Shown here piece after piece: positions 19,741 through 27,363 of a stretch of DNA of 39,967 bases (the stretch's first letter is position 1; every line of letters begins with the position of its first letter). This DNA is from JADJQU01 sp035490315 (GTDB taxonomy: Bacteria > Planctomycetota > UBA1135 > GCA-002686595): positions 1 to 39,967 of the forward strand of contig DATHET010000063.1 in NCBI GenBank assembly GCA_035490315.1, given 5' to 3'. The notes beneath the pieces are model-generated. The model saw only the letters and a program-made list of their open reading frames with translations, was not told where the DNA came from and made no database searches. The position numbers and the translations under genes were made by a program.

Positions 19741-20424
19741 TCATTCGCCCTTGCCGAGCTTGCCGACGCCGCTCGCAGCGGCAGGGTTCGGAGCGGCCGT
19801 CCGGCTCGCGCCGTCGGGCACGGCGGAGACCGCGGGACCGTTCTGGCGCTTGGCCGGGGTGATTCCGGATTCGCGCGAGCTGGGTCGCGTGTCGTCGACG
19901 CCGCTGAGCAGGTTCGACATGTCGTCGGCGTGCTCCTCCTCCGTCGCGAGGATCTCCTCGAGCATCGTGCGCGTCGTGGAATCGCCGTCGCCGATGTAGC
20001 GGATCATCTCGCCGTAGGATTCGATCGCGATACGCTCGGCGATCAGGTCCTCCGCGATCATTTCGCGCAGAGTGTCGCCCTCGATGTACTCGGCATGGCT
20101 GCGGCCGCTCAGGCCGTCGGGCGAGAAATTCGGCGCACCGCCCAGCTGCACGATGCGGGCAGCGATGCGATCCGCGTGGGCGGCTTCCGTCGTGGCATGT
20201 TCGAGGAATTCCGCCGCCACGCCCTCGGAGTGCATGCCCTGTGCCATGTAGTAATGACGCTTGTAGCGCAGGGTGCAGACGATCTCGGTTGCCAGAGATT
20301 CGTTGAGCAGGCGCAGCACGACTTCGCGATCACAGCCGTAGCTCGGCGTCACGGCGCCATCCTCGATATGACGGCGTGCGCGCTCGCGGATGGCCTGGAT
20401 GGTGGTGAGATGGCTGGATGACAT
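19741..20424 (-). CDS. ferritin-like / bacterioferritin-type di-iron protein
   Basis: A 227-residue protein. Residues ~30-170 form a four-helix ferritin fold with a full set of di-iron ligands by pattern: Glu47 (NESLATEIVCTLRY), Glu80-x-x-His83 (TEAAHADRIA), a Glu at 130 or 135 (ERIAIESYGEM), and Glu162-x-x-His165 (TEEEHADDM). It should oxidise and/or store iron or detoxify peroxide in the cytoplasm. Residues 171-227 are an Ala/Pro/Ser-rich, probably disordered tail not found in ordinary bacterioferritin. The ribosome-binding site GGAG lies 7 nt before ATG 20424. A sigma-54-type promoter (20502-20517) lies ~67 nt upstream by predicted start, making this the first gene of a five-gene unit (ferritin, DUF502, glycine-zipper, rhodanese, 99-aa). 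Confidence 0.85.
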   Translation of the reverse strand: MSSSHLTTIQAIRERARRHIEDGAVTPSYGCDREVVLRLLNESLATEIVCTLRYKRHYYMAQGMHSEGVAAEFLEHATTEAAHADRIAARIVQLGGAPNFSPDGLSGRSHAEYIEGDTLREMIAEDLIAERIAIESYGEMIRYIGDGDSTTRTMLEEILATEEEHADDMSNLLSGVDDTRPSSRESGITPAKRQNGPAVSAVPDGASRTAAPNPAAASGVGKLGKGE

Positions 20425-20501
20425 GGAGACACTCCGGGGAACGAGGTCGTGGGGCGCTGCGGACTCGGGCCCCTCTCGAAGGAGCCGCCTGACCGGAGTG
20501 A

Positions 20502-20517
20502 TGCAAGCGGCGTACCG
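20502..20517 (-). promoter_or_regulatory. sigma-54 (-24/-12) promoter of the ferritin-led operon
   Basis: The minus strand reads CGGTACG-CCGC-TTGCA, matching 10 of 12 positions of the TGGCACG-N4-TTGCW consensus with exact GG-N10-GC spacing. The predicted transcript start (~20491) lies about 67 nt before the ferritin ATG. Confidence 0.7.
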
Positions 20518-20563
20518 TGCCAGCGGCCCGGCCGCGCGAACTGCGCGACCCTTCGCAGCCTGT

Positions 20564-21271
20564 TCAGTTCCAGATCGGCAGGCGCAAACGCAGTCGACTC
20601 GCCGCGCCGGCCTTGCCGTGGATCTGGAGGGATCCCCCGCGCGCCGCGACCAGATGCTCGGCGATGCTCATCGCGAAACAGGCATCCTGAGCCGGTGAAT
20701 CGAAATGCCGCAGCACATACACGCTGCAGTCGATGCACTCGATGTCCGGTTCCCTCTGCTGAGCTCCCAGCAGCAGGTCGATGCTCACGCTTGCGTCCTC
20801 CACGCTGCAGGCAAAGTCGAGATCCAGGCCCCCCTGGGGAGCGGAAGGAGCCGTGATCCCCAGGAACGCGCGCCAGCAGAAGGTCAAGAGATCCGGATCA
20901 AGCTCCAGGCAGGTGACGGGCTCGTTCGCGTTCGCTGCGAAATGACCGTGGATGCCCAGCTCCGAGAGCAGCGAGCGCAGGATGGTCGCGGGCTCCGCGC
21001 CCCGCTTGGCATTCTTGCGCATCGCCAGGGTCAGCGCATCCGTCATGCAGGTGAGCATCGATGCCGTGCGCACCACACTCGTGCGGATTCGGCCGGCGAA
21101 GGCGCGCACTTCTTCTGGCTTGGCCTGGTCGTGGTACTCGAGGATCGTCGCGTAGTTGCCGATCGTTCCGAGCGGAGTCCGCAGATCATGGGCCAGCGCT
21201 TTGCGCAGGCGCTCGAGCAAGGGCGCTGCTTCGCCCAGCGCGTGATCGACGACTTCCCTCTTGCTCACCAT
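20564..21271 (-). CDS. histidine-kinase-like protein with degenerate ATPase domain
   Basis: A 235-residue soluble protein from ATG 21271; the frame also allows TTG 21286. The HisKA box KALAHDLRTPLGTIGNY carries a candidate phospho-accepting His28, and the helix pair after it is complete. The following ~150 residues have the size and ending of an HATPase domain (AEHLVAARGGSLQIHG ... RLRLRLP), but I find no N-box asparagine (LLTFCWRAFLGITA stands there) and no DxGxG motif. It may be unable to bind ATP and could act as a phosphotransfer partner or a phosphatase for a response regulator. No sensor domain is fused, so input must come from another protein. It lies between the ferritin operon and the DUF1328 gene, near the sigma-54 activator at 21796-23160, a plausible partner. 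Confidence 0.7.
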   Translation of the reverse strand: MVSKREVVDHALGEAAPLLERLRKALAHDLRTPLGTIGNYATILEYHDQAKPEEVRAFAGRIRTSVVRTASMLTCMTDALTLAMRKNAKRGAEPATILRSLLSELGIHGHFAANANEPVTCLELDPDLLTFCWRAFLGITAPSAPQGGLDLDFACSVEDASVSIDLLLGAQQREPDIECIDCSVYVLRHFDSPAQDACFAMSIAEHLVAARGGSLQIHGKAGAASRLRLRLPIWN

Positions 21272-21438
21272 GGCTGCCGGAACCAATTTTCAGCCGGTCA
21301 CCCGGCACTCGAAAGACGAGAAAACGCTGTCAAGGACTGGAAAGCTGCCGGCCCCTGCGAGGGATGCGGCAGCTTCGTCGAGAAATCCTCGAAGCGGAGG
21401 GGAAGCGACGGCGCGCGCCGCGTCCGCGCTCCGCGTCG

Positions 21439-21618
21439 TCAAGGAACGATCGTACGCTTGCCGCTGATCATCGACACGACCAGCGAGACGAGGAACAGCA
21501 CGACGAAAACCCAGAAGAGGGTCACGGCGATGCCGGCAGAGGTTCCGGCGATCCCGCCGAAGCCCAGAATTGCCGCGATCAACGCGACGACGAGAAAGGT
21601 CATGGCCCAGCGAAGCAT
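21439..21618 (-). CDS. DUF1328 small membrane protein
   Basis: A 59-residue, almost wholly hydrophobic peptide: MLRWAMTFLVVALIAAILGF, then GGIAGTSAGIAVTLFWVFVV, ending in a basic GKRTIVP tail. The pattern is diagnostic of DUF1328 (YtjA/UPF0391) proteins, two-helix membrane peptides of unknown function often linked to stress responses. ATG 21618, with GGAGGA 8 nt upstream, is better than the frame's earlier start at 21660. A near-perfect sigma-54 promoter lies at 21682-21697. The histidine-kinase-like gene follows 167 nt downstream on the same strand without a promoter of its own that I can see, so it may be read through from here. Confidence 0.85.
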   Translation of the reverse strand: MLRWAMTFLVVALIAAILGFGGIAGTSAGIAVTLFWVFVVLFLVSLVVSMISGKRTIVP

Positions 21619-21681
21619 GGAAGAGTCCTCCGAGTAGAAGCGAAGTGCCGAGGGAACCATCCCTCGATCTGCGCTGGAGGA

Positions 21682-21697
21682 AGCACGAAACGTGCCA
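21682..21697 (-). promoter_or_regulatory. sigma-54 (-24/-12) promoter of the DUF1328 gene
   Basis: The minus strand reads TGGCACG-TTTC-GTGCT: 11 of 12 consensus positions, GG-N10-GC spacing. The predicted start (~21671) is about 53 nt before ATG 21618. The same bases also form an inverted repeat GCACG-AAA-CGTGC, so a repressor site is an alternative reading. Confidence 0.7.
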
Positions 21698-21795
21698 GGG
21701 GCCGGGAGGAGCGGGCGCTCGCGCCGGAGCAGCCTGCCCGTGTAATTGGTTCAAAGGTCCGGCGGTTCTGAGCGAGTTCTGGCGGTGGTCCGGCC

Positions 21796-23160
<1,365 letters not shown>

Positions 23161-23261
23161 GGGGGCTCTTTTTGCTTTTAGGGGGTTGCCTCGTTGGAGG
23201 CGGCACCGGAAGGCGTCCGTCAGTGTAACGCGATCCTCGCCGAAGAAAGCCGGATTGCCTT

Positions 23262-23270
23262 CCCTTTGTA
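23262..23270 (+). promoter_or_regulatory. candidate enhancer element CCCTTTGTA (activator-binding site)
   Basis: CCCTTTGTA occurs here, with its TTTGTA starting 92 nt before the -24 GG at 23357. The identical 9-mer occurs at 24419-24427, 91 nt before another -24 element. In this copy only the left half of the TTTGTACAAA palindrome is kept. Distance and recurrence fit an upstream activator site; binding by the protein at 21796-23160 is inference. Confidence 0.4.
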
Positions 23271-23312
23271 AGTCCGCGTGCAAGCTGGGGTAGCCCGTTC
23301 GTCATCCACCCC

Positions 23313-23330
23313 GCCCGCGCGTGCGCGGGC
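23313..23330. repeat. 8-bp inverted repeat upstream of the PRC-barrel promoter
   Basis: GCCCGCGC and GCGCGGGC pair around GT, ending 25 nt before the -24/-12 element. It could be a protein-binding palindrome or a transcript hairpin; in GC-rich DNA such repeats are not rare. Confidence 0.35.
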
Positions 23331-23355
23331 GCGCGATCCTGCGCCGCGCGGCTCC

Positions 23356-23371
23356 TGGTACGCGCGTTGCG
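23356..23371 (+). promoter_or_regulatory. sigma-54 (-24/-12) promoter of the PRC-barrel gene
   Basis: TGGTACG-CGCG-TTGCG: 10 of 12 consensus positions, GG-N10-GC spacing. The predicted start (~23382) leaves a ~128-nt leader before ATG 23510. The element points away from the activator gene. Confidence 0.7.
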
Positions 23372-23509
23372 TGCCCCCAGGCGAAACCCACAAGTCTGCA
23401 CGGGATCTCGTGTCGATAAGGGCTGCTCAGGACCTTGCCAGAAAATTCATCGACCGGCACCGGAGCGAATGATTGCTCGGGCGTCGATGAATGCACCTAA
23501 TCAATTCAG

Positions 23510-24382
23510 ATGACAATCAAGATTCAGACTCTGTGCCTCGCGACGATTGCGCTCGGGGGATTCGCTTTCGCTTTTCAGAGCTCGAAGAAGACCAGTCGGC
23601 AGGACGGAGCAATCCCTGCCGTGGCTGAACCGGAAATCCACATCTACCGGGCGGACAAGCTCGCGGGCATGGAAATCATGGGAGGCGGCGACGTGCCGAT
23701 CGGCAAGCTCGACGCCTTGATCGTCGATTCCGCCGATGGCCAGCTCGCCTATGCGGTGATCTCCGAGGGAGGTCTGCTCGGAGTCGGCGGAAGCCGCCGT
23801 CTCGTGCCCTGGATCGCCCTGTACTTCACGCCGAAGTCCAAGCCTTCGAAGAAGAGCGAAGGGGAATGCGAGATCCGCACGCTGCTCACCAGCGAGCAGC
23901 TCGGCGCCTGCCCCTCGTTCAAGAAGGGCGTCGCTATCCTGCCCGCCGTCGAGCGCCAGGCCTTCGTCTGCGCCAAGCTGCCGGCGGATCCGACCATCGG
24001 CCAGGCCGAGCCGGGCCGGCTGGTCAGCACGGCCGACATCGACGGCTCGAAGTTGCGCGGCAAGCAGAACGAGGAGCTCGGGAAGATCGAGCACGTCATG
24101 ATCGACCCGATGGAGGGGCGCATCGCCTATTCCGTGGTCGAGCTGGGCAAGCTGCAGGTCGCCCTGCCCTGGCAGAAGACGACGGTCAGCCTGGACCAGG
24201 ATCAGAACCTCTTCGTCGTCACCGACGTGCCCCGCGAGCGCATCGAAGCCTCGCCGCCCTACGTCGAGAAGGACTGCAAGAAGATGGCGTGTCGCGAATG
24301 GTTGGAAGAGCTCGCCCTGCACTACGAGGTCGAGCCGTACTGGACCAAGTCCGTGCCGGTCGTCGCCGAACAGAAGCGATAG
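23510..24382 (+). CDS. exported protein with two PRC-barrel domains
   Basis: A 290-residue protein with a signal peptide (TLCLATIALGGFAFAFQ, residues 7-23). It has two PRC-barrel-like units: one at about 44-112 (YRADKLAGMEIMG, DVPIGKLDALIVDSADGQLAY, GSRRLVPWIAL) and one at about 168-235 (VSTADIDGSKLRGK, ELGKIEHVMIDPMEGRIAY, QVALPWQKTTVS). Paired DxxxGxxxY strand motifs support both. PRC barrels bind partners in photosynthetic reaction centres, RimM and many stress proteins; the exported duplicated form has no known job. The tail carries two Cys (DCKKMAC). No good Shine-Dalgarno sequence is seen before ATG 23510. Expression is probably sigma-54 dependent, given the promoter at 23356-23371. Confidence 0.8.
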   Translation: MTIKIQTLCLATIALGGFAFAFQSSKKTSRQDGAIPAVAEPEIHIYRADKLAGMEIMGGGDVPIGKLDALIVDSADGQLAYAVISEGGLLGVGGSRRLVPWIALYFTPKSKPSKKSEGECEIRTLLTSEQLGACPSFKKGVAILPAVERQAFVCAKLPADPTIGQAEPGRLVSTADIDGSKLRGKQNEELGKIEHVMIDPMEGRIAYSVVELGKLQVALPWQKTTVSLDQDQNLFVVTDVPRERIEASPPYVEKDCKKMACREWLEELALHYEVEPYWTKSVPVVAEQKR

Positions 24383-24383
24383 A

Positions 24384-24401
24384 AGCGCCGCCGCCGGCGC
24401 T
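24384..24401 (+). terminator. hairpin after the PRC-barrel gene
   Basis: AGCGCCG and CGGCGCT pair around CCGC, directly after the TAG at 24380-24382. A second small stem (GCGGAG/CTCCGC, 24406-24419) and then CCTTTGT follow. It could be a weak terminator isolating the next unit. Confidence 0.35.
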
Positions 24402-24418
24402 CGATGCGGAGGGCTCCG

Positions 24419-24431
24419 CCCTTTGTACAAA
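24419..24431 (+). promoter_or_regulatory. candidate enhancer CCCTTTGTACAAA with perfect palindrome
   Basis: It contains TTTGTACAAA (24422-24431), a perfect 10-bp palindrome in GC-rich surroundings, and shares CCCTTTGTA with 23262-23270. TTTGTA starts 91 nt before the -24 GG at 24513. It is a candidate activator-binding site; direct evidence is lacking. Confidence 0.45.
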
Positions 24432-24511
24432 TCCCTCGGGCTTGGCCTGGAAAAGCTGGCTTCGAGAGCGTCTCTCTGCGCTCCTGGAGACGGCAGCCTG
24501 GTGGGCGCACC

Positions 24512-24527
24512 TGGAACGATCCTTGCT
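24512..24527 (+). promoter_or_regulatory. sigma-54 (-24/-12) promoter of the YqjD-like operon
   Basis: TGGAACG-ATCC-TTGCT: 11 of 12 consensus positions and GG-N10-GC spacing. The predicted start (~24538) is about 60 nt before ATG 24599. Confidence 0.75.
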
Positions 24528-24598
24528 CTTGCCTAGGTACGAGACGTAGCGCGAAGCGCTGCGCGTTACAGGCACAGATGGAACGAAGGAGCATGGAC

Positions 24599-24940
24599 AT
24601 GGACATTCAAGGGAACGTGCAATCGAGTGATGGAAAGACCGGCCGTCAGGCCGTGCGCAGCCTGAGCGAGCAATCTCATCGGGTCTTCGAGGACGTGAAG
24701 GGTCTGGGTGCCTCCGCCGTGGCCAGCGCGGCCGACGTGGCCGACCAGATCCGCGAGCGTGGCGCTGCCGCGTACGAAGCGGGCAAGGAGCGCGCGAGCC
24801 AGGCCTACGAGTCCGGCAAGGAACGTGCGAGTCAGGCCAAAGGGCAGGTCGAGACGGTGATCAGCGAGAATCCGCTGAAGTCCGTGCTCATCGCCGTCGG
24901 AATCGGTGCCCTGCTCGGGTACTCGCTGCGCCGCCGCTAG
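24599..24940 (+). CDS. DUF883/ElaB/YqjD-like C-tail-anchored protein
   Basis: A 113-residue protein. ATG 24599 lies 7 nt after AAGGAG and is preferred over 24593 and 24578. Residues ~15-90 are a charged amphipathic helix; within it AYEAGKERASQ (58-68) and AYESGKERASQ (69-79) are a near-perfect 11-residue tandem repeat. The C-terminus, ISENPLKSVLIAVGIGALLG followed by YSLRRR, is the single membrane anchor with a basic end that is typical of the family. E. coli YqjD/ElaB bind ribosomes and sit in the inner membrane in stationary phase; whether this protein does so is unknown. It is the first gene of a three-gene set in the same order as yqjD-yqjE-yqjK. Confidence 0.8.
   Translation: MDIQGNVQSSDGKTGRQAVRSLSEQSHRVFEDVKGLGASAVASAADVADQIRERGAAAYEAGKERASQAYESGKERASQAKGQVETVISENPLKSVLIAVGIGALLGYSLRRR
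24770..24835 (+). repeat. 33-bp coding tandem repeat (two copies)
   Basis: Two adjacent 33-nt units encode AYEAGKERASQ and AYESGKERASQ. The 11-residue period suits an amphipathic helix on a membrane surface, as in LEA and apolipoprotein-type repeats. Confidence 0.75.
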
Positions 24941-24946
24941 ACCTCT

Positions 24947-25420
24947 ATGGTCGCACAGGAAGAAGACGCACGATCGCGCCGCGGGGAGCCTGTCGAAGGC
25001 CGCTCTGGCAAGCCCGATGTCGGCCAAGCCGACATCGAAGCCCTGTTTGGACGAACTCGAACCGAACTGACGAACTTGTTCGGGAGCTTGAGACGCATCG
25101 CGTTCGTGGAATGGCAAGGCATCAGGCTTCGCGCCTTCGATTTCGCTTTCCGCGGCGCCTTCTTCGTGTGCGCGTTCTGCTTCGTTCTCGCCGCATCCGT
25201 CTCTGCATCCATCATGTTGATCCGGGGGCTGAAACTGGCCCTGCAAGCCTGGAGCGGTTCCGAGTGGGTCGGTGATCTTGGCGCCAGCACGATCATCCTC
25301 GGAGCGTTGACGGCGGCGGTCATGGCGGCCCGCACCGCCGTGAGACGCAGCTATGTGCGCAGGACCGAGGAACGCCTCGGTGCCACGCCGAGGCCCGCGT
25401 CCGAGGTCAACAAGGTATGA
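24947..25420 (+). CDS. YqjE-like small membrane protein (holin-superfamily type)
   Basis: A 157-residue protein. A hydrophilic N-terminus (~1-55) is followed by two membrane helices: FRGAFFVCAFCFVLAASVSA (about 68-87) and LGASTIILGALTAAVMAAR (about 110-128), ending in a basic tail (RRSYVRRTEERLG). This layout, with the gene 6 nt after a YqjD-like gene, corresponds to YqjE, a putative phage-holin-superfamily III membrane protein of unknown role. Sequence similarity to YqjE is not obvious by eye, so the assignment rests on topology and gene order. Its stop overlaps the next start in ATGA. Confidence 0.65.
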   Translation: MVAQEEDARSRRGEPVEGRSGKPDVGQADIEALFGRTRTELTNLFGSLRRIAFVEWQGIRLRAFDFAFRGAFFVCAFCFVLAASVSASIMLIRGLKLALQAWSGSEWVGDLGASTIILGALTAAVMAARTAVRRSYVRRTEERLGATPRPASEVNKV

Positions 25421-25800
25421 GCGCCGAGTGCCGGAGAATGGCGGAGCTGCGTGCCGCCGAGTGGCACGCGCTCTTCCCCCAGGCGCAAGCGACGGGTCAC
25501 GTCGTGAAAGCTGCCTCCCTGGCCAAGATCCACCGCCATCCTTGGCTCGTCACCGGCGTGGTCGCCCTGGTGGTCGGAGTCGGAACCTTCGCGGCCTTCC
25601 GTTATTTCTCGACGAGGAAGGAAAAGAAAACGCTCGGCGAGACCGCGGCGCCCACGACTAACGGGAAGCACGAATTCGCCAAGCGCAACGTCCCGACGGG
25701 CCTCATCGTGGACATGCTGACCAACGCAGCGCGCGCGTGGATCGTCCACAGCCTGACCCAGCCGCCGCCCGCGCCGAAGGAACCGATCCAACCGGTCTGA
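25417..25800 (+). CDS. single-pass membrane protein at the YqjK position
   Basis: A 127-residue protein with one membrane helix (WLVTGVVALVVGVGTFAAFRYF, about 44-65) followed by a Lys-rich cytoplasmic segment (STRKEKKTLGE) and a proline-rich end (PPPAPKEPIQP). Before the helix, HVVKAASLAKIHRHPWLV resembles a YqjK-like start of an anchor. It begins at ATG 25417 inside the stop of the preceding gene, so translation is coupled. I do not recognise a domain; it occupies the place of yqjK in the yqjD-yqjE-yqjK order. The next gene, on the other strand, ends 32 nt away. Confidence 0.6.
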   Translation: MSAECRRMAELRAAEWHALFPQAQATGHVVKAASLAKIHRHPWLVTGVVALVVGVGTFAAFRYFSTRKEKKTLGETAAPTTNGKHEFAKRNVPTGLIVDMLTNAARAWIVHSLTQPPPAPKEPIQPV

Positions 25801-25832
25801 GCCTCGCGCGCGGTCCGCCTCTCGGCTGGAGG

Positions 25833-27062
25833 TCAAACCGGGGCTTCGATCGCTGCCGCGCCGTAGCAGCTCTCCCAGGGATTGCTCCGGCCGAGTACCC
25901 GATCGCTGACGATCATGGCGGCCAGAGTCTGGAGGCTCATGCTCGCGCCCTTGCACCGCGTAACCTCGTGGATGCGCTCCGAACGAGCGTCGTGCGAGAT
26001 GCAAGGCAGGGCCTCGACCGGGTCCACGACTTTCCGCGACCAGCGCTGGCCGATCGCAAGGACCTCGAAGCGCTCGCGCAACCAGTCCGCGAGCCGCTGG
26101 AAACGCGCAGCCGGATCCGACTCGGAGCCGAGATGGTCCTCGCCGCTCGCGATCAGCAGACTCTGGCCATCGACGGAATGGCCATGAAGGCAGTGGAAGG
26201 GCTCCGCGTCGTCCCAGAACACACCCTCGGGGAGGTTCTCCCGGACCCGCGCCGCGATCGCATGGCGCCGGCAGGAGCTCGACTCGGAAGGGGCCGGAGC
26301 GTGGGAGTCGCTGGTCACGATCACATCCCGCGCGCGAAGGCTTCCGCCCTCTGTGGATAGGTGAAGCTCGGACCCGGCGCCGAGCTCGACCACGCTCGAG
26401 CCCTCGAACACGTGGCTTCCGCCGTCGTCCAGCGCATCCGCCAGATGCAGCAGATAGTCGTGGGCGCGGACCTGGACCTGGTGGTCGTAGCGCAGGGCCG
26501 CGGCGACAGGGAACGGGAGGGGCACGCCGCGCTCGACCCAGTGCACCGGGACCCCGATCTCGCGGATCGCGAGGTACTCCTGGTGCAATTCCTCCGCGCC
26601 GACCGCGGACTGGGTGAAGAGCCAGCCCGGCAGGCTGTGCAGCGGTGACTCGATCCGATAGAGCGCGACCAGCTTGCGGATCTGCTCCAGCGCCGCGCGC
26701 GACGAATCCCAGACCAGACGCGCGCGCTCGTGACCGAAATCGCGAATCAGGGCAGGGATGCGCGTGTCGGTGCATTGAGCGAGCCCGGCGCTCATCGTCC
26801 GAGAAATGCCCCGCTCGATGCGCGCCGCTTCGACCAGGGCCACGCGCTTGCCCGCGCGCTTGAGCAGGATTCCCGCCGTCAAGCCGCTGATGCCCCCGCC
26901 GACGATCGCCACATCGACCTCGAGGTCGCGCTCGAGCGCCGGAAAGTCCCGACCGACCCGAGTCCGGCTCCACAGCGCCTCGCGCTCGCTCGGGAGATCC
27001 AGATCGGTTGCCTGGTGCTCGCCGCGTGGAAACGAGTCGTCCGTGGTGTCTCGCAGATTCAT
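25833..27062 (-). CDS. FAD-dependent oxidoreductase (DAO family)
   Basis: A 409-residue protein from ATG 27062 (AGGAG 6 nt upstream); the longer frame to 27272 overlaps the promoter region. The N-terminal dinucleotide fold is VDVAIVGGGISGLTAGILLK, with GGGISG at 55-60 and Glu at the end of strand 2 (VALVEA). DAO-family features include a substrate domain in the middle and the closing TLAAMIVSDRVLGRSNPWES, similar to the DAO oxidoreductases that carry a Rieske domain. Here the protein stops soon after, so that domain is absent. It probably oxidises an amine or amino-acid-like substrate, but which one is unknown. It is transcribed from the 301-nt divergent region shared with the WD40 gene and has a sigma-54-type promoter at 27133-27148. 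Confidence 0.8.
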   Translation of the reverse strand: MNLRDTTDDSFPRGEHQATDLDLPSEREALWSRTRVGRDFPALERDLEVDVAIVGGGISGLTAGILLKRAGKRVALVEAARIERGISRTMSAGLAQCTDTRIPALIRDFGHERARLVWDSSRAALEQIRKLVALYRIESPLHSLPGWLFTQSAVGAEELHQEYLAIREIGVPVHWVERGVPLPFPVAAALRYDHQVQVRAHDYLLHLADALDDGGSHVFEGSSVVELGAGSELHLSTEGGSLRARDVIVTSDSHAPAPSESSSCRRHAIAARVRENLPEGVFWDDAEPFHCLHGHSVDGQSLLIASGEDHLGSESDPAARFQRLADWLRERFEVLAIGQRWSRKVVDPVEALPCISHDARSERIHEVTRCKGASMSLQTLAAMIVSDRVLGRSNPWESCYGAAAIEAPV

Positions 27063-27132
27063 CGGGGGCTCCTGATTCGCTGGCTCGCGACTTCGCAGTA
27101 CGGCGCGGGGACAGTCCGGGTCGCGCGGGGTT

Positions 27133-27148
27133 TGCAAAGCCCATGCCG
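27133..27148 (-). promoter_or_regulatory. sigma-54 (-24/-12) promoter of the FAD oxidoreductase
   Basis: The minus strand reads CGGCATG-GGCT-TTGCA: 10 of 12 consensus positions and GG-N10-GC spacing. The predicted start (~27122) is about 60 nt before ATG 27062. Confidence 0.65.
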
Positions 27149-27251
27149 CTCTCCGCGCCGATGCGGCGCGCGTCGAGCGAGCAAGGCCGAGCCCAGGCCC
27201 GTGACGGATGAGCAGATTCGTAAAAGCGCTGCTCAACTCGCCGCGCCGGAC

Positions 27252-27265
27252 TGTGGAAAACCACA
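27252..27265. promoter_or_regulatory. inverted repeat between the divergent sigma-54 promoters
   Basis: TGTGG and CCACA are separated by AAAA. The centre lies ~36 nt from the rightward -24 element and ~112 nt from the leftward one, so it could serve as a shared regulator site. Confidence 0.35.
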
Positions 27266-27292
27266 TAGCCACCGGTCACCGAGGGGAGTCCG

Positions 27293-27308
27293 TGGCAGGC
27301 CAGTTGCA
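27293..27308 (+). promoter_or_regulatory. sigma-54 (-24/-12) promoter of the WD40-like gene
   Basis: TGGCAGG-CCAG-TTGCA: 11 of 12 consensus positions, GG-N10-GC spacing. The predicted start (~27319) is about 45 nt before ATG 27364. Confidence 0.75.
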
Positions 27309-27363
27309 CGAGCTCCCCGGACTCCCGGACGAGCGGCCCGCCCGGATCACGAGGATTCGACCC

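Larger units (their letters stand above)
23161..23509. other. 349-nt divergent regulatory region
   Basis: It separates the activator gene (leftward) from the PRC-barrel gene (rightward). It holds the CCCTTTGTA element (23262-23270), the palindrome at 23313-23330 and the sigma-54 promoter at 23356-23371. I see no convincing promoter for the activator gene itself and no further gene. Confidence 0.5.
27063..27363. other. 301-nt divergent promoter region with two sigma-54 elements
   Basis: It contains sigma-54-type promoters facing left (27133-27148) and right (27293-27308) and the inverted repeat TGTGG-AAAA-CCACA (27252-27265) between them. No gene is visible in it. Confidence 0.6.

Noticed and set aside
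21619..21660. Longer start of the DUF1328 gene
   Set aside because: The added 14 residues do not fit the family; ATG 21618 with GGAGGA upstream does.
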